Below are positions 7,415 to 15,058 of a stretch of 20,485 nucleotides of DNA, in pieces. How positions within the stretch are numbered: position 1 is the stretch's first letter; every line of letters begins with the position of its first letter. Made by a program: the position numbers and the translations under genes. The DNA comes from Chloroflexota bacterium (GTDB lineage Bacteria > Chloroflexota > Limnocylindria > Limnocylindrales > CSP1-4): NCBI GenBank assembly GCA_021785115.1, contig JAJYGO010000089.1, positions 1 through 20,485 on the forward strand, in the 5' to 3' direction. The notes below the pieces were generated by a model. It did no database searches. It saw only the letters and a list, made by a program, of their open reading frames with translations, and had not been told where the DNA came from.

Positions 7415-8602
7415 TCAAGCCGACGACGAGGTGACGAGCGGTGGCGCCGCCGTCGCGGTGAGGTTCGTAGGCCGCTCGACGCGCGTGCCGCGCCGCACCA
7501 CGAGGCGCTTCCCGCGCCAGTTCACGTCGCGTCGCACGAGGCCGTAGGCCCAGCAAGCGCCGAAGAGGAGCTCCTTCACCGGCGACAGGGCGAGGCGCGC
7601 GACCGTCCAGCCACCGGACCGGAGCGCGTCCGCCGCCGCGGCGTCGAGGAGGGCCCGAGCGGCGCAGACGGCACCCAGCACCGCGGCCGCCCTGGCCGTG
7701 GGCTGGAACGCGAGCGCGACCGTCCCGAGCAGCACCGGGTTGAGCAGGACCATCGCGGCGTACGGGAGAGGGCCGACCGCCTGGCGCTGCAGGACCGCCC
7801 AGCGCTGGTAGCGCGCGAGGAACTGCAGCACGGTTCGACGCTCGCTGACGTTGAAGACGGGCTCGGCGGCGACCGCCACGCGCTTCCCCAACACGGTCGC
7901 CACCAGGACCCCGATCACGTAATCCTCGGCGAGCACGTCCTTCACCGCCGCGAAGCCGCCGAGGCGCGCCAGGTCGGCGCGGCGCAGCGCCATCGACTTG
8001 CCGACCACGATGTCGCGGCGCGCCAGCGACTTCGCGCCCACGACGCCCGGCGCAACGGTCCCGGCGAGGTGCAGGTTGTCGAGGGCCGCGCCGACGGTGC
8101 GCTCCCCCACGCCGCCGATCGCGTGCGTGACGAGACCGATCCCGTCGTCCTCGAGCAGCGCAGCGATCTCGGCGAGGTAACCGCGCGTCACGCGGACGTT
8201 CGAGTCGGACACCACCAGCACGTCGTGCCGTGCCGCGCGCACCAGGGTCATGAGCTGATTGACCTTCGGGTTGAGGCCGGGCGTGCCCCGCTGGACGACG
8301 ACGCGGAACCGGCCGGGCCACCGCCGCGCGGCGTCGCAGGCGATCCGCCACGCGGGATCCTCGACGCTCGCGAGGCCGAGCAGGACCTCGTAGCGCGGGT
8401 AGTCGAGGCTGGCGAAGTTCGCGAGATTGGCGGCCAGCGCGTCGTCGACGCCGCAGAGCGGCTTCAGGATCGACACCGGGGGCGAGCGGACCGGCCGCCG
8501 CGGCCTCCGCCGGAGATGCCGCCGCAAGGCGACCACCTGGGCGGCGACGAGGACCATTCCCAGCGCGGCGGCACAGAACCATCCCAGCGAGATGTCGCGC
8601 AT
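7415..8602 (-). CDS. GT21-type glycosyltransferase (ceramide glucosyltransferase-like)
   Basis: The 395-residue protein has an N-terminal membrane segment (about 5-25), a GT-A catalytic domain and C-terminal hydrophobic segments (about 280-320). It matches the GT21 pattern: SILKPLCG at 44-51, NPKVNQL near 111-117, SDS with D133 as the sugar-nucleotide/metal aspartate, EDY at 226-228 as the likely base region, and RYQRW at 264-268, the (Q/R)XXRW motif. Known members glucosylate ceramide, diacylglycerol or hopanoids at the inner membrane. The start ATG has AGGAGG eight bases upstream; the longer open frame adds an unrelated 106-residue leader. It follows the phosphoesterase gene after 76 bases, probably one transcript. 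A specific lipid acceptor cannot be assigned; hopanoid HpnI is one relative but similarity to that subfamily was not convincing. Confidence 0.85.
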   Translation of the reverse strand: MRDISLGWFCAAALGMVLVAAQVVALRRHLRRRPRRPVRSPPVSILKPLCGVDDALAANLANFASLDYPRYEVLLGLASVEDPAWRIACDAARRWPGRFRVVVQRGTPGLNPKVNQLMTLVRAARHDVLVVSDSNVRVTRGYLAEIAALLEDDGIGLVTHAIGGVGERTVGAALDNLHLAGTVAPGVVGAKSLARRDIVVGKSMALRRADLARLGGFAAVKDVLAEDYVIGVLVATVLGKRVAVAAEPVFNVSERRTVLQFLARYQRWAVLQRQAVGPLPYAAMVLLNPVLLGTVALAFQPTARAAAVLGAVCAARALLDAAAADALRSGGWTVARLALSPVKELLFGACWAYGLVRRDVNWRGKRLVVRRGTRVERPTNLTATAAPPLVTSSSA

Positions 8603-8678
8603 CGGCTCGGCCTCCTGCCTCCGATCCGTCGGGAGCCTGCGCGCGTCGGGTGACGGGCCCGGGGAGCGCGCGTGGCGC

Positions 8679-9482
8679 TCAGGCGAGCTTCTGGCGGCGA
8701 GATCGGAGCGAGCGGGCGATCGCCCATCCGGAGGCGGCGCGGGCGGGGACCGCTTCGAGCCACCGCGTGGCGACGACACGTCCGGCGTCGTGCGCCAGCA
8801 GGCGTATCTTCCCGAGCCGCGGCGAGGAGCCGGCGTTGAGGACGTGGAGCGGCCTGCCTGTCGCCGCCGGGAACGCCGTGGCGCTGGCGCGGTGCCGGTG
8901 TCCGTGGAGCACGAGATCACACCGTCCCGCGAGCCGCTCCAGCAGCTCGGCTCCGAGGGCGAGTTCCTCGGCGTTGGGCCAGCCGAGGAAGCTCGCCACC
9001 TGCTCGAGGAGATGGTCCTCGGGCAACGGCAGCAGGTGATGGTGGAGGAGCAGCACGACGAGGGTGTCGGCCGGCGCCGCCTCGACCGCGGAGACGACCT
9101 CTGCGAGGTCTCGCCGCGAGAGCTCTCCGTGGCTGCTGACCCAGCGACGGTTGTGCGCGGCCGTCGAGTCGAGGCGGACGATCAGCAGGCCCGGGCTGCG
9201 CTCGGCCTGGACGCGCGGACCGGGCATCAGGTCGCGCGCCACGTCGTCCCCGAGCCGGTCGTGGTTGCCGGGAACGACGACGAGCCTCGACCGGAGCGGT
9301 GCGAACGTGCGCTCGAACGCGAGCAGCTCGTCGCGGCGACCCCGGTGCGTGACGTCCCCGGAGACCAGGACGCGATCGACGCCGGCGGCGGCCAGAGCCC
9401 GGACCAGCGACGCCGCCCGCGCGTCGGTCCCGGCGTCCTGGCCGATGTGGAGATCCGACACGTGCGCCAGCGTGGCGACCAA
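8679..9482 (-). CDS. Calcineurin-like metallophosphoesterase
   Basis: The 267-residue protein carries the complete metallophosphoesterase motif set: SDLH (D10, H12), SGDVTHRG (D43), GNHD (N73, H74), HHH at 147-149 and HGHRH at 193-197. These coordinate a dinuclear metal centre that hydrolyses phosphomono- or diesters. No signal peptide is visible, so it acts in the cytoplasm or at the inner face of the membrane. The start is TTG, with GGAGGG about six bases upstream; no ATG or GTG lies at a sensible place before motif 1. It precedes the GT21 gene on the same strand. Relatives include CpdA-type cAMP phosphodiesterases and PlcP-type phospholipases C; the neighbourhood of lipid glycosyltransferases favours a lipid role, but this is inference. 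Confidence 0.88.
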   Translation of the reverse strand: MVATLAHVSDLHIGQDAGTDARAASLVRALAAAGVDRVLVSGDVTHRGRRDELLAFERTFAPLRSRLVVVPGNHDRLGDDVARDLMPGPRVQAERSPGLLIVRLDSTAAHNRRWVSSHGELSRRDLAEVVSAVEAAPADTLVVLLLHHHLLPLPEDHLLEQVASFLGWPNAEELALGAELLERLAGRCDLVLHGHRHRASATAFPAATGRPLHVLNAGSSPRLGKIRLLAHDAGRVVATRWLEAVPARAASGWAIARSLRSRRQKLA

Positions 9483-9639
9483 CCGGTACCCTCCGCCCCC
9501 AGCCGAAGGTGGCGCGGGCGCGTGTCCGGCGCGCGGCGGATCGACGGCGCCGCGGCGACATCCAGGGGAGGCGCGCGTCGCGGGATCGTCACGCCGCCGT
9601 CACGAGGCATCCCCGGGCGCCGACCACCATGCGGCCCAC
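9483..9639. other. Divergent intergenic region between phosphoesterase and GT-B genes
   Basis: 157 bases separate the TTG start of the phosphoesterase from the GTG start of the glycosyltransferase, so both promoters should lie here. I see no strong -35/-10 pair. A tandem cgtcacg repeat is listed separately. Confidence 0.5.
9587..9604 (+). promoter_or_regulatory. Tandem cgtcacg repeat with Pho-box-like spacing
   Basis: cgtcacg occurs at 9587-9593 and again at 9598-9604, separated by four bases, giving an 11-bp period. The PhoB site has two seven-base repeats with GTCA cores and four-base spacers, so the geometry and core agree although the flanks do not. It lies 35 bases before the GT-B gene start. 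Chance is a real possibility in GC-rich DNA. Confidence 0.25.
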
Positions 9640-10983
9640 GTGACGAGCGACTCCGCGCCAGTCCGACCGCCGATGGTCGCGTCGGCCGAGATGGGCTATG
9701 GGCACCTCCGCGCCGCGCAGTCGATCGCGGACGCGCTCGGCGAGCGCGTGATCCACGTCGATCGCGCACCCGTGGCCACGGCGGGCGAGGAGCGCGTCTG
9801 GCGCCGCATGCGCGGTGCGTACGAGACGCTGTCGCGCGTGTCTCAGTGGCCCATCGTCGGCGCGCCCATCCGCTGGGCGCTCGACGAGCTGACGAGCATC
9901 CCGCACCTCCACCCCGCGCGGGATCTGTCGGGCACGTCCGCCGGGGTGCTGTTCGTCGAGCGCCTCGCGGCGTCGGGGCTCGGCCGCGGCCTGGTCGAGC
10001 GCCTGCGGGAGAGCGGTCGCCCGCTGATCACCACCTTCTACGCGCCCGCGCTCATCGCCGACGCGGCGGGATGGCCCGAGATCCACTGCGTCGTCACCGA
10101 CACGGACGTTCACCGCGTCTGGGCGGCCCGTGACGCGCGCGCCTCGCGCATCCGGTACCTCGTCCCCACCCGGCGCGCAGCGCGCCGGCTCCGTCAGTAC
10201 GGAGTGCGGGCGGACCACATCGACTTCACCGGCTTTCCGCTCCCCGACGAGCTCGTCGGAGGGCCCGGGCTGGTGCGGTTGCGCCACAACCTGGTCGGCC
10301 GCATCGCGCGGCTCGACCCGACGGGCGCGTTCGGTCGCGAGCACGCGGAGGAGCTGGCCCACTTCCTCGGCGACGGGGGCGTGCCGCGCGCCGGCGGGCC
10401 GCCGCACCTCGCGTTCGCGGTCGGGGGTGCAGGGGCGCAGGCGAGCCTGGCGCGCGCGTTCCTGCCGTCGCTTCGCGCCGCCATCCTCGATGGGCGCATC
10501 CGGGTGACGCTCGTCGCGGGGGTGAAGCCGCTCGCCCGCATCGCGTTCGAGGAGGCGATCCACGGCGCCCGGCTCGAGGATGCGGTCGGCGCCGGGCTGG
10601 AGGTCCTCTCGGCCGCGGACACCGACGCGTACTTCCGCGCCATGAACGAGCTGCTGGGCCGCACCGATCTCCTCTGGACGAAGCCGTCCGAGATGTGCTT
10701 CTACGCCGCGCTCGGCCTGCCCCTGGTGTGCGCCCCGCCGGTCGGGCTCCACGAGCGGGTCAACCGGCGCTGGGTGCGCGAGAGCGGTGCCGGGTTCAAG
10801 CAGCGCGACCCGCGGTACGCGGGAGAGTGGCTCGCCGACATGCTCGAGGAGGGCTCGCTCGCGGCGGCGGCGTGGGCGGGGTTCACCCGCCTCCCGAAGT
10901 TCGGGCTGCAGCGAGTGCTCCGCGCCGTGGGGGCGCGGGCCGGCGCTAGGCCTTCCGCAACCTCAGCGCCTTCAGCTCCTTGA
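9640..10983 (+). CDS. GT-B glycosyltransferase, MGDG synthase-like
   Basis: The product is about 447 residues from GTG 9640, or 436 from ATG 9673. Neither start has a clear ribosome site; the GTG was preferred because it leaves a short lead-in before strand 1. Residues 12-26 (MVASAEMGYGHLRAA) resemble the glycine-rich acceptor loop of MurG/MGDG-synthase enzymes. VVTDTDVHRVW lies in the middle, and the segment WTKPSEMCFYAALGLPLVCAPP near residues 346-367 resembles the family's nucleotide-sugar donor site. No signal or transmembrane helix is seen, consistent with a monotopic enzyme on the inner membrane. Glycosylation of a diacylglycerol-type lipid is the likely activity but the similarity is distant. 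It is divergent from the phosphoesterase/GT21 pair, and its last 38 bases overlap the convergent PEP-hydrolase-like gene. Confidence 0.65.
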   Translation: MTSDSAPVRPPMVASAEMGYGHLRAAQSIADALGERVIHVDRAPVATAGEERVWRRMRGAYETLSRVSQWPIVGAPIRWALDELTSIPHLHPARDLSGTSAGVLFVERLAASGLGRGLVERLRESGRPLITTFYAPALIADAAGWPEIHCVVTDTDVHRVWAARDARASRIRYLVPTRRAARRLRQYGVRADHIDFTGFPLPDELVGGPGLVRLRHNLVGRIARLDPTGAFGREHAEELAHFLGDGGVPRAGGPPHLAFAVGGAGAQASLARAFLPSLRAAILDGRIRVTLVAGVKPLARIAFEEAIHGARLEDAVGAGLEVLSAADTDAYFRAMNELLGRTDLLWTKPSEMCFYAALGLPLVCAPPVGLHERVNRRWVRESGAGFKQRDPRYAGEWLADMLEEGSLAAAAWAGFTRLPKFGLQRVLRAVGARAGARPSATSAPSAP

Positions 10984-11788
10984 CCACCCCGACGATGGCC
11001 TGCTCGACCGGGAGCCGCTCGACGCTCGACGCGCCGACGAATCCCTGGGCGTCGGTCCGTCGCAGGACCTCCGCGACCGCGCCCGGGTGCTCCATCGGGC
11101 CGCCGTGCGCGAGGGCGATGATCTCGGGATTCACCTCGCGGCCTGCGTCGATCATCTCCTGCGTGGCGCGGATCGCGTCCTCGAGCGTGAGCGCGTGGCC
11201 CGCGCCGATCGTGCCGCCGGTGGTCAACCCGACGTGCGGGACGATCACGTCGACCCCCGCCTCCGCCATCTGGCGGGTCTCGTCCGGGGTCCGCACGTAG
11301 CAGGTGGTGTAGAGATCGAGGTCACGGGCGAGCGCGATCATCTCGACCTCGCGCGCGAAGCCGAGCCCGACCGACTCGAGGTCGCGGCGGATGTTCCCGT
11401 CGAAGCGGGAGACGGTCGGGTAGTTGATCACCCCGGAGAACCCGACCTCGCGCAGCCGCTGCAGGAACCGCCGCATGTCGCGCGTCGGATCGGTCCCGCA
11501 CACGCCTGCCAGCACGGGGGTCACGCTCACGGCGGGCAGGACGTGCCGCTCACCCAGCTCCACCACGATGTCGTTCGCATTCCCGTACGGCATGAGGCCG
11601 GCGATGGACGGGAGCCCGTCCATGCGGAAGCGTCCGCTGTTGTAGATGACGACGAGGTCGATCCCGCCGAGCTCGGCGCACTTCGCGGAGAGCCCGTTCC
11701 CCGCCCCCGCCACGATGATGGGCCTCTGCGCCGCGAGCGTCGCCCGGAGTCGCGTCGAGACGTCGTCACGGCCGTATCTCCTCGCCAT
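10946..11788 (-). CDS. Phosphoenolpyruvate hydrolase-like TIM-barrel protein (PF09370 type)
   Basis: The 280-residue protein matches the TIM-barrel family named PEP hydrolase or TIM-barrel signal transduction protein. Diagnostic segments are IIVAGAGNGLSAKCAE (24-39), LVVIYNSGRFRM (45-56), AGLMPYGNAND near 63-73, and VLAGVCGTDPTRDM near 91-104. The ATG at 11788 is preceded by GGAGGGGG. It is the last gene of a three-gene unit, 71 bases after the Tm-1-like gene. In plant Tm-1 the same domain is fused C-terminal to the Tm-1-like ATP-binding domain, so the two proteins here very likely work together. The biochemical reaction of this pair is not established to my knowledge; the PEP hydrolase name should be treated with caution. 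Confidence 0.88.
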   Translation of the reverse strand: MARRYGRDDVSTRLRATLAAQRPIIVAGAGNGLSAKCAELGGIDLVVIYNSGRFRMDGLPSIAGLMPYGNANDIVVELGERHVLPAVSVTPVLAGVCGTDPTRDMRRFLQRLREVGFSGVINYPTVSRFDGNIRRDLESVGLGFAREVEMIALARDLDLYTTCYVRTPDETRQMAEAGVDVIVPHVGLTTGGTIGAGHALTLEDAIRATQEMIDAGREVNPEIIALAHGGPMEHPGAVAEVLRRTDAQGFVGASSVERLPVEQAIVGVVKELKALRLRKA

Positions 11789-11859
11789 GGAACCCCCTCC
11801 CGTCGTGCGCGAGCGCCCGATGCGGAGCGCCCCCGTCGAAGCCCGGATCGACGTGCGCC

Positions 11860-13095
11860 CTATCCCCGCCAGGCCTCCGCACAGGCCTGCAGGAGCTGCT
11901 CGACCGCGACGTCCACGCAGGCGAGGTCATTCACGTTCGCGTCGACCCGGATGACGCTCCCCGCGCCCCCGAGCGCCTCGACGGCGGCGTCCATGAAGGC
12001 CGCGTCGGCGTCCGGATCCCAGAACACGCCTCCCTCGCGGTCGTACTCCGAGAACCCCCTCGTCGGGAGGACGAGAGCGGGCCGCCGCCTCGCCCGCGCG
12101 AGCTTCGCGCCCACGCACCGGCCGAGCGCCGCATTCTCCGCGACGCTCGTCCGCATGAGGGTGGTGTTCGGGCTGTGGCGGTACAGGCGTCGTCCGGCGT
12201 ACCGCTGCGGGACGGTGTCCGGCGTCGCGAAGTTGACCATGTCCATCGCGCCCGGGAGCACGACCTGGGGGAGCGCGCGGGCTCCCGCCGCGTCGAGCCG
12301 GGTGGCGCCGGCGCTGAGGAGGCCTCCGCACAGCTCGTCGGCGAGCTCGGTCGTCGTGAGGTCGAGCACCGCGTCGATGACGCCCTGCGCGACGAGCTCC
12401 TCCATGGCGCGCCCGCCGGTCCCGTTTGCGTGGAAGACGAGGGTCTCGAACCCCGCGTCGGCGAGCAGGTCGCGGCAGCGCAGCACGGCGGGGGTCGTGA
12501 CGCCGAACGCCGTGATCGCGACCGCGCGCCTCGCCTCGCCGCGCGCCGCGACGGGAGAGGAGCCCATCTCCACCATCCCGCAGATCGCGCCCGCCGCGTT
12601 CGACAGCACCGAGCGGAGGAGATCGTTCATCCCGACCACGTCGGTGATGGTGTTCGACATGACGATGTCGCGCGTGCCGACGTAGCTGGCGGCCTTTCCG
12701 CTGGCCGCCATGGTGGACACCATCAACTTCGGGACCCCGACCGGCAGGGCGCGCATCGCGGCGGTCGCCACGGCGGTGCCCGAGCCGCCGCCGATCCCGA
12801 GCACGCCGTCGAGCGCGCCCGCAGCGTGCAGCCGCCCGACGACCGCGGCGGCACCCCGGGACATGACGTCGAGGGCCTTGCCGCGGTCGTGCGATCGGGC
12901 GAGCTCGGCGACCTCGCCGCCCGCCGCCGCCGCGATCTCCGAGCGCGAGACGTCCGGGGCGAACGCGGGCGCGTCGAGCACCCCGATGTCGAGGTAGACG
13001 GGGAGGTGCCCACGCGCGGCGATCCGCTCGCCCACGAAGCGCGCGTGCTCACCCTTCGTGTCGAGGGTGCAGAGGACCGCGATCCGTCCCGGCAA
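11860..13095 (-). CDS. Tm-1-like ATP-binding domain protein (UPF0261)
   Basis: The 411-residue protein matches the UPF0261/Tm-1-like ATP-binding family. Landmarks are VLCTLDTKGEH (7-17), the glycine-rich GVLGIGGGSGTAVAT (97-111), PKLMVSTMASG-type sequence (122-133), GTRDIVMSNTITDVVG (140-155), and HANGTGGRAMEEL further on. The open frame runs far upstream through the MFS gene in another frame, so the start must be set from context: TTG at 13095, two bases after the MFS stop, with GGAGG seven bases upstream. It lies between a carboxylate transporter and the TIM-barrel partner and is probably cytoplasmic. Tomato Tm-1 binds ATP and tobamovirus replicase; the bacterial role is unknown, and the context suggests organic acid metabolism. 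Confidence 0.9.
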   Translation of the reverse strand: MPGRIAVLCTLDTKGEHARFVGERIAARGHLPVYLDIGVLDAPAFAPDVSRSEIAAAAGGEVAELARSHDRGKALDVMSRGAAAVVGRLHAAGALDGVLGIGGGSGTAVATAAMRALPVGVPKLMVSTMAASGKAASYVGTRDIVMSNTITDVVGMNDLLRSVLSNAAGAICGMVEMGSSPVAARGEARRAVAITAFGVTTPAVLRCRDLLADAGFETLVFHANGTGGRAMEELVAQGVIDAVLDLTTTELADELCGGLLSAGATRLDAAGARALPQVVLPGAMDMVNFATPDTVPQRYAGRRLYRHSPNTTLMRTSVAENAALGRCVGAKLARARRRPALVLPTRGFSEYDREGGVFWDPDADAAFMDAAVEALGGAGSVIRVDANVNDLACVDVAVEQLLQACAEAWRG

Positions 13096-13097
13096 CG

Positions 13098-14399
13098 CTA
13101 GACCTCCGCGGTGAACACCGTCCCCTTCGGCTCGGGTCCGAGGAAGGTCACGATGGCCACGACGAGCAGCGCGACGACCGTGCCGAGCGCGATCGCCTGG
13201 CCGAGCGTGTAGCCGGCGCGCTGCACCAGCAGGGTCTGGAGGGTGGGGCCGAACGAGCCCACGGCCGCGCCGACGCTGAAGGATGCGCCGGGCCCGACGC
13301 CGCGGACGCGCGTCGGGAACCGCTCGGCGAGGTAGGCGGGGATGACGCCCCAGAAGCCGACGGCGAAGAACCCCTCGAGGAACCCGCCCAGCATGACCAG
13401 CGTGCGGTCGGCCGTGAGCGAGTAGAGGGGCACGAGCACGGCCCCGAGCACGGCGAAGAGCGACAGGGAGCGGCGGCGCCCGAGCTTCTCCGAGAGCGCG
13501 CCGCAGCTCCAGTAGCCGATCAGGCTCCCGACGTTCAGCAGGAGGAGGAACTGCGTCCTCTGGCCGATCGTGACGTGCAGCTCCTTCGTGAGATAGGTCG
13601 GCCAGAGCGCCGAGAGGCAGAACTGCGACAGCATGGCCCCGATCATGACGAGGAATGCGTGGAGGCTCGTCGGGAGGACGTCGCGCTGGAACAGGCGCGC
13701 CGCCGAGATCCCGGTCTCCGCCCTCCCGGCCGCACGGAGCGCGGCGCGCCGGGCCTCGAAGACGGGCGATTCCTTCACGCCCTTCCGGATGTACAGGAGC
13801 AGCAGCGCGGGCAGGAACCCGATGAGGAAGAGCGCGCGCCAGCCCCACACCGGGAAGACGAAGAAGTAGGTGAGCGTCGCGAGGAAGTACCCGACCGGAT
13901 AGCCTCCCTGGAGGATCCCGGACGCGATGCCGCGCGACCGCTGCGGCCAGCTCTCCATGGCGAGCGGCGTCCCGGCAGCCCACTCGCCGCCCATGCCGAA
14001 GCCGAACAGGAGGCGGAACAGGAAGAACCACGCGAACGTCGGCGCGAGCCCGCTCAGGGCGGAGAAGATCGAGAACGTCAGGATGGAGATCATCAGCGGG
14101 AGCTTGCGTCCGATGCGGTCGCCGAGCGTCCCGAAGAGGACGCCGCCGAAGAGCCGGCAGATGAGCGTGCCGGTGATGACGGTGCCCATCGCGACGAGGC
14201 TGACCCCGAACGTCTTCGCGATCTCGGAGAGGACGAGGATGAGCAGGAAGTAGTCGAAGACGTCGAGGCACCACCCGGCCCAGGTCGCGAGGAGCGTCCG
14301 CCACTGGTCCGGCGTGACCTCCTTCCACCAGGGGACGTCCGCCGCGGCTCCGGATTGCGCCACGGGTGTCGACGTGTCCAGCGTGGGCTCGTGCGCCAT
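13098..14399 (-). CDS. MFS transporter, SHS (sialate/lactate:H+ symporter) type
   Basis: The 433-residue, 12-helix inner-membrane transporter has the SHS/JEN-like opening: TPDQWRTLLATWAGWCLDVFDYF at about 29-51 (given in two parts: TPDQWRTLLATW and AGWCLDVFDYF), then the MFS loop GTLGDRIGRKLP near 89-100 and GFGMGGEWAAGTPLAMESWP in TM4-5. These carriers import monocarboxylates such as lactate, or sialate, with protons. The ATG is preceded by GGGAGG. It is the first gene of a minus-strand unit and its stop is two bases from the Tm-1-like start, so translation is probably coupled and the imported acid may be the substrate of the downstream pair. The exact substrate is not readable. Confidence 0.88.
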   Translation of the reverse strand: MAHEPTLDTSTPVAQSGAAADVPWWKEVTPDQWRTLLATWAGWCLDVFDYFLLILVLSEIAKTFGVSLVAMGTVITGTLICRLFGGVLFGTLGDRIGRKLPLMISILTFSIFSALSGLAPTFAWFFLFRLLFGFGMGGEWAAGTPLAMESWPQRSRGIASGILQGGYPVGYFLATLTYFFVFPVWGWRALFLIGFLPALLLLYIRKGVKESPVFEARRAALRAAGRAETGISAARLFQRDVLPTSLHAFLVMIGAMLSQFCLSALWPTYLTKELHVTIGQRTQFLLLLNVGSLIGYWSCGALSEKLGRRRSLSLFAVLGAVLVPLYSLTADRTLVMLGGFLEGFFAVGFWGVIPAYLAERFPTRVRGVGPGASFSVGAAVGSFGPTLQTLLVQRAGYTLGQAIALGTVVALLVVAIVTFLGPEPKGTVFTAEV

Positions 14400-14543
14400 T
14401 CCTACCTCCCGTGCGAGGCCGGCGCGCCGATTCTACGTGAAATTCCGGGGTCGGCGCGACGTGGGCGCACGCCGGCGCCAATCCCCGCCAGGAACCTTGC
14501 GCTCCCTCGAGCGTTCCCGGCCGTCCTCCGGGGCCGCTCGTCG
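14400..14543. other. Intergenic region between Cys-rich gene and MFS gene
   Basis: 144 bases hold the MFS upstream region with its ribosome site (GGGAGG near 14405). No gene, strong hairpin or clear promoter was seen. Confidence 0.4.
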
Positions 14544-14753
14544 TCAATTGGAGAGCACGACGACGGACGCCCGGTGCGTGCAGACCGGGCACGCCGTGGT
14601 GCCGGAGCGAGCATCCTCGATCGCGAGCCGGCCGCGCCCGACCCGACCGCCGCACCACTGCATCAGCGGCAGCAGGGAGTCGCGACGCCCGTAGCTGAAG
14701 TCCGGGGGGAGGACGCGCCCGATCGCTCCGCACGCACACCTCGAATCGGCCAT
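14544..14753 (-). CDS. Small cysteine-rich, zinc-ribbon-like hypothetical protein
   Basis: A 69-residue frame begins at ATG 14753 with a strong GGGAGG site five bases upstream, which is the main evidence that it is real. It contains CAC (C6, C8), C34 in QWCGG and CPVC (C55, C58). The spacing suggests metal binding, like a degenerate zinc ribbon. The frame could open 23 codons earlier at 14822, but that start lacks a ribosome site. It is divergent from the M20 gene and lies upstream of the MFS operon on the same strand, 144 bases away. No family was recognised. A chance frame in GC-rich DNA cannot be excluded, though a cysteine pattern with a good ribosome site is unusual for one. Confidence 0.55.
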   Translation of the reverse strand: MADSRCACGAIGRVLPPDFSYGRRDSLLPLMQWCGGRVGRGRLAIEDARSGTTACPVCTHRASVVVLSN

Positions 14754-14847
14754 GATCGCCTCCCGCACGACGCGCTCGAGCAAGCCCGATGCATCGACCG
14801 GGCCGATTCGCGGCGCCGCCAAGGGCGGGCGCGGGTGGACGCCGCCG

Positions 14848-14877
14848 TTGCGCCCGGCGCCGCGTCGGCCCTACCCT
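14848..14877 (+). promoter_or_regulatory. Candidate sigma-70-like promoter upstream of the M20 gene
   Basis: TTGCGC at 14848-14853 and TACCCT at 14872-14877 are separated by 18 bases. Transcription would start near 14884, giving a leader of about 170 bases before the M20 amidohydrolase. Confidence 0.35.
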
Positions 14878-14914
14878 GTGGGGCCCGAGATGGCGCCTCA
14901 ACCGGAGGAGCTTC

Positions 14915-15046
14915 ATGCCCGGCGTCCAGATGTCCGCAGCCCCGAGCGGCCTCGCCCGGGGTGACGCCCGCGCTCACGTGGAGAAGCCGATGACGCCTCC
15001 ACCCCGACGTGAAGGTGCCGATGCAGTTCGTCCACGCAGGCGGTGA
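14915..15046 (+). CDS. Possible 43-residue leader ORF upstream of the M20 gene
   Basis: ATG 14915 has GGAGGAG four bases upstream and follows a candidate promoter. The frame encodes 43 residues rich in Arg and Pro and stops seven bases before the M20 start region. No homology was recognised. In another frame, the TGA at 15054-15056 overlaps the ATG at 15053 after a short protein-like stretch (HPDVKVPMQFVHAGG), so this may also be the remnant of a frameshifted small gene. Confidence 0.25.
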   Translation: MPGVQMSAAPSGLARGDARAHVEKPMTPPPRREGADAVRPRRR

Positions 15047-15058
15047 CGGGAGATGACG

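Noticed and set aside
7415..8602. Naming the GT21 gene hpnI (hopanoid glycosyltransferase)
   Set aside because: The fold and motifs agree, but no other hopanoid gene is nearby and subfamily-specific sequence was not recognised, so only the GT21 family is claimed.
8603..8920. 106-residue N-terminal extension of the GT21 gene
   Set aside because: It overlaps the 3' end of the phosphoesterase gene and is Arg/Ser/Pro-rich. The internal ATG with AGGAGG begins exactly at the expected membrane segment.
13101..14916. Upstream 600-residue extension of the Tm-1-like gene
   Set aside because: The extension reads through the MFS gene in another frame and has no domain content. A TTG with a GGAGG site at 13095 gives the family length.
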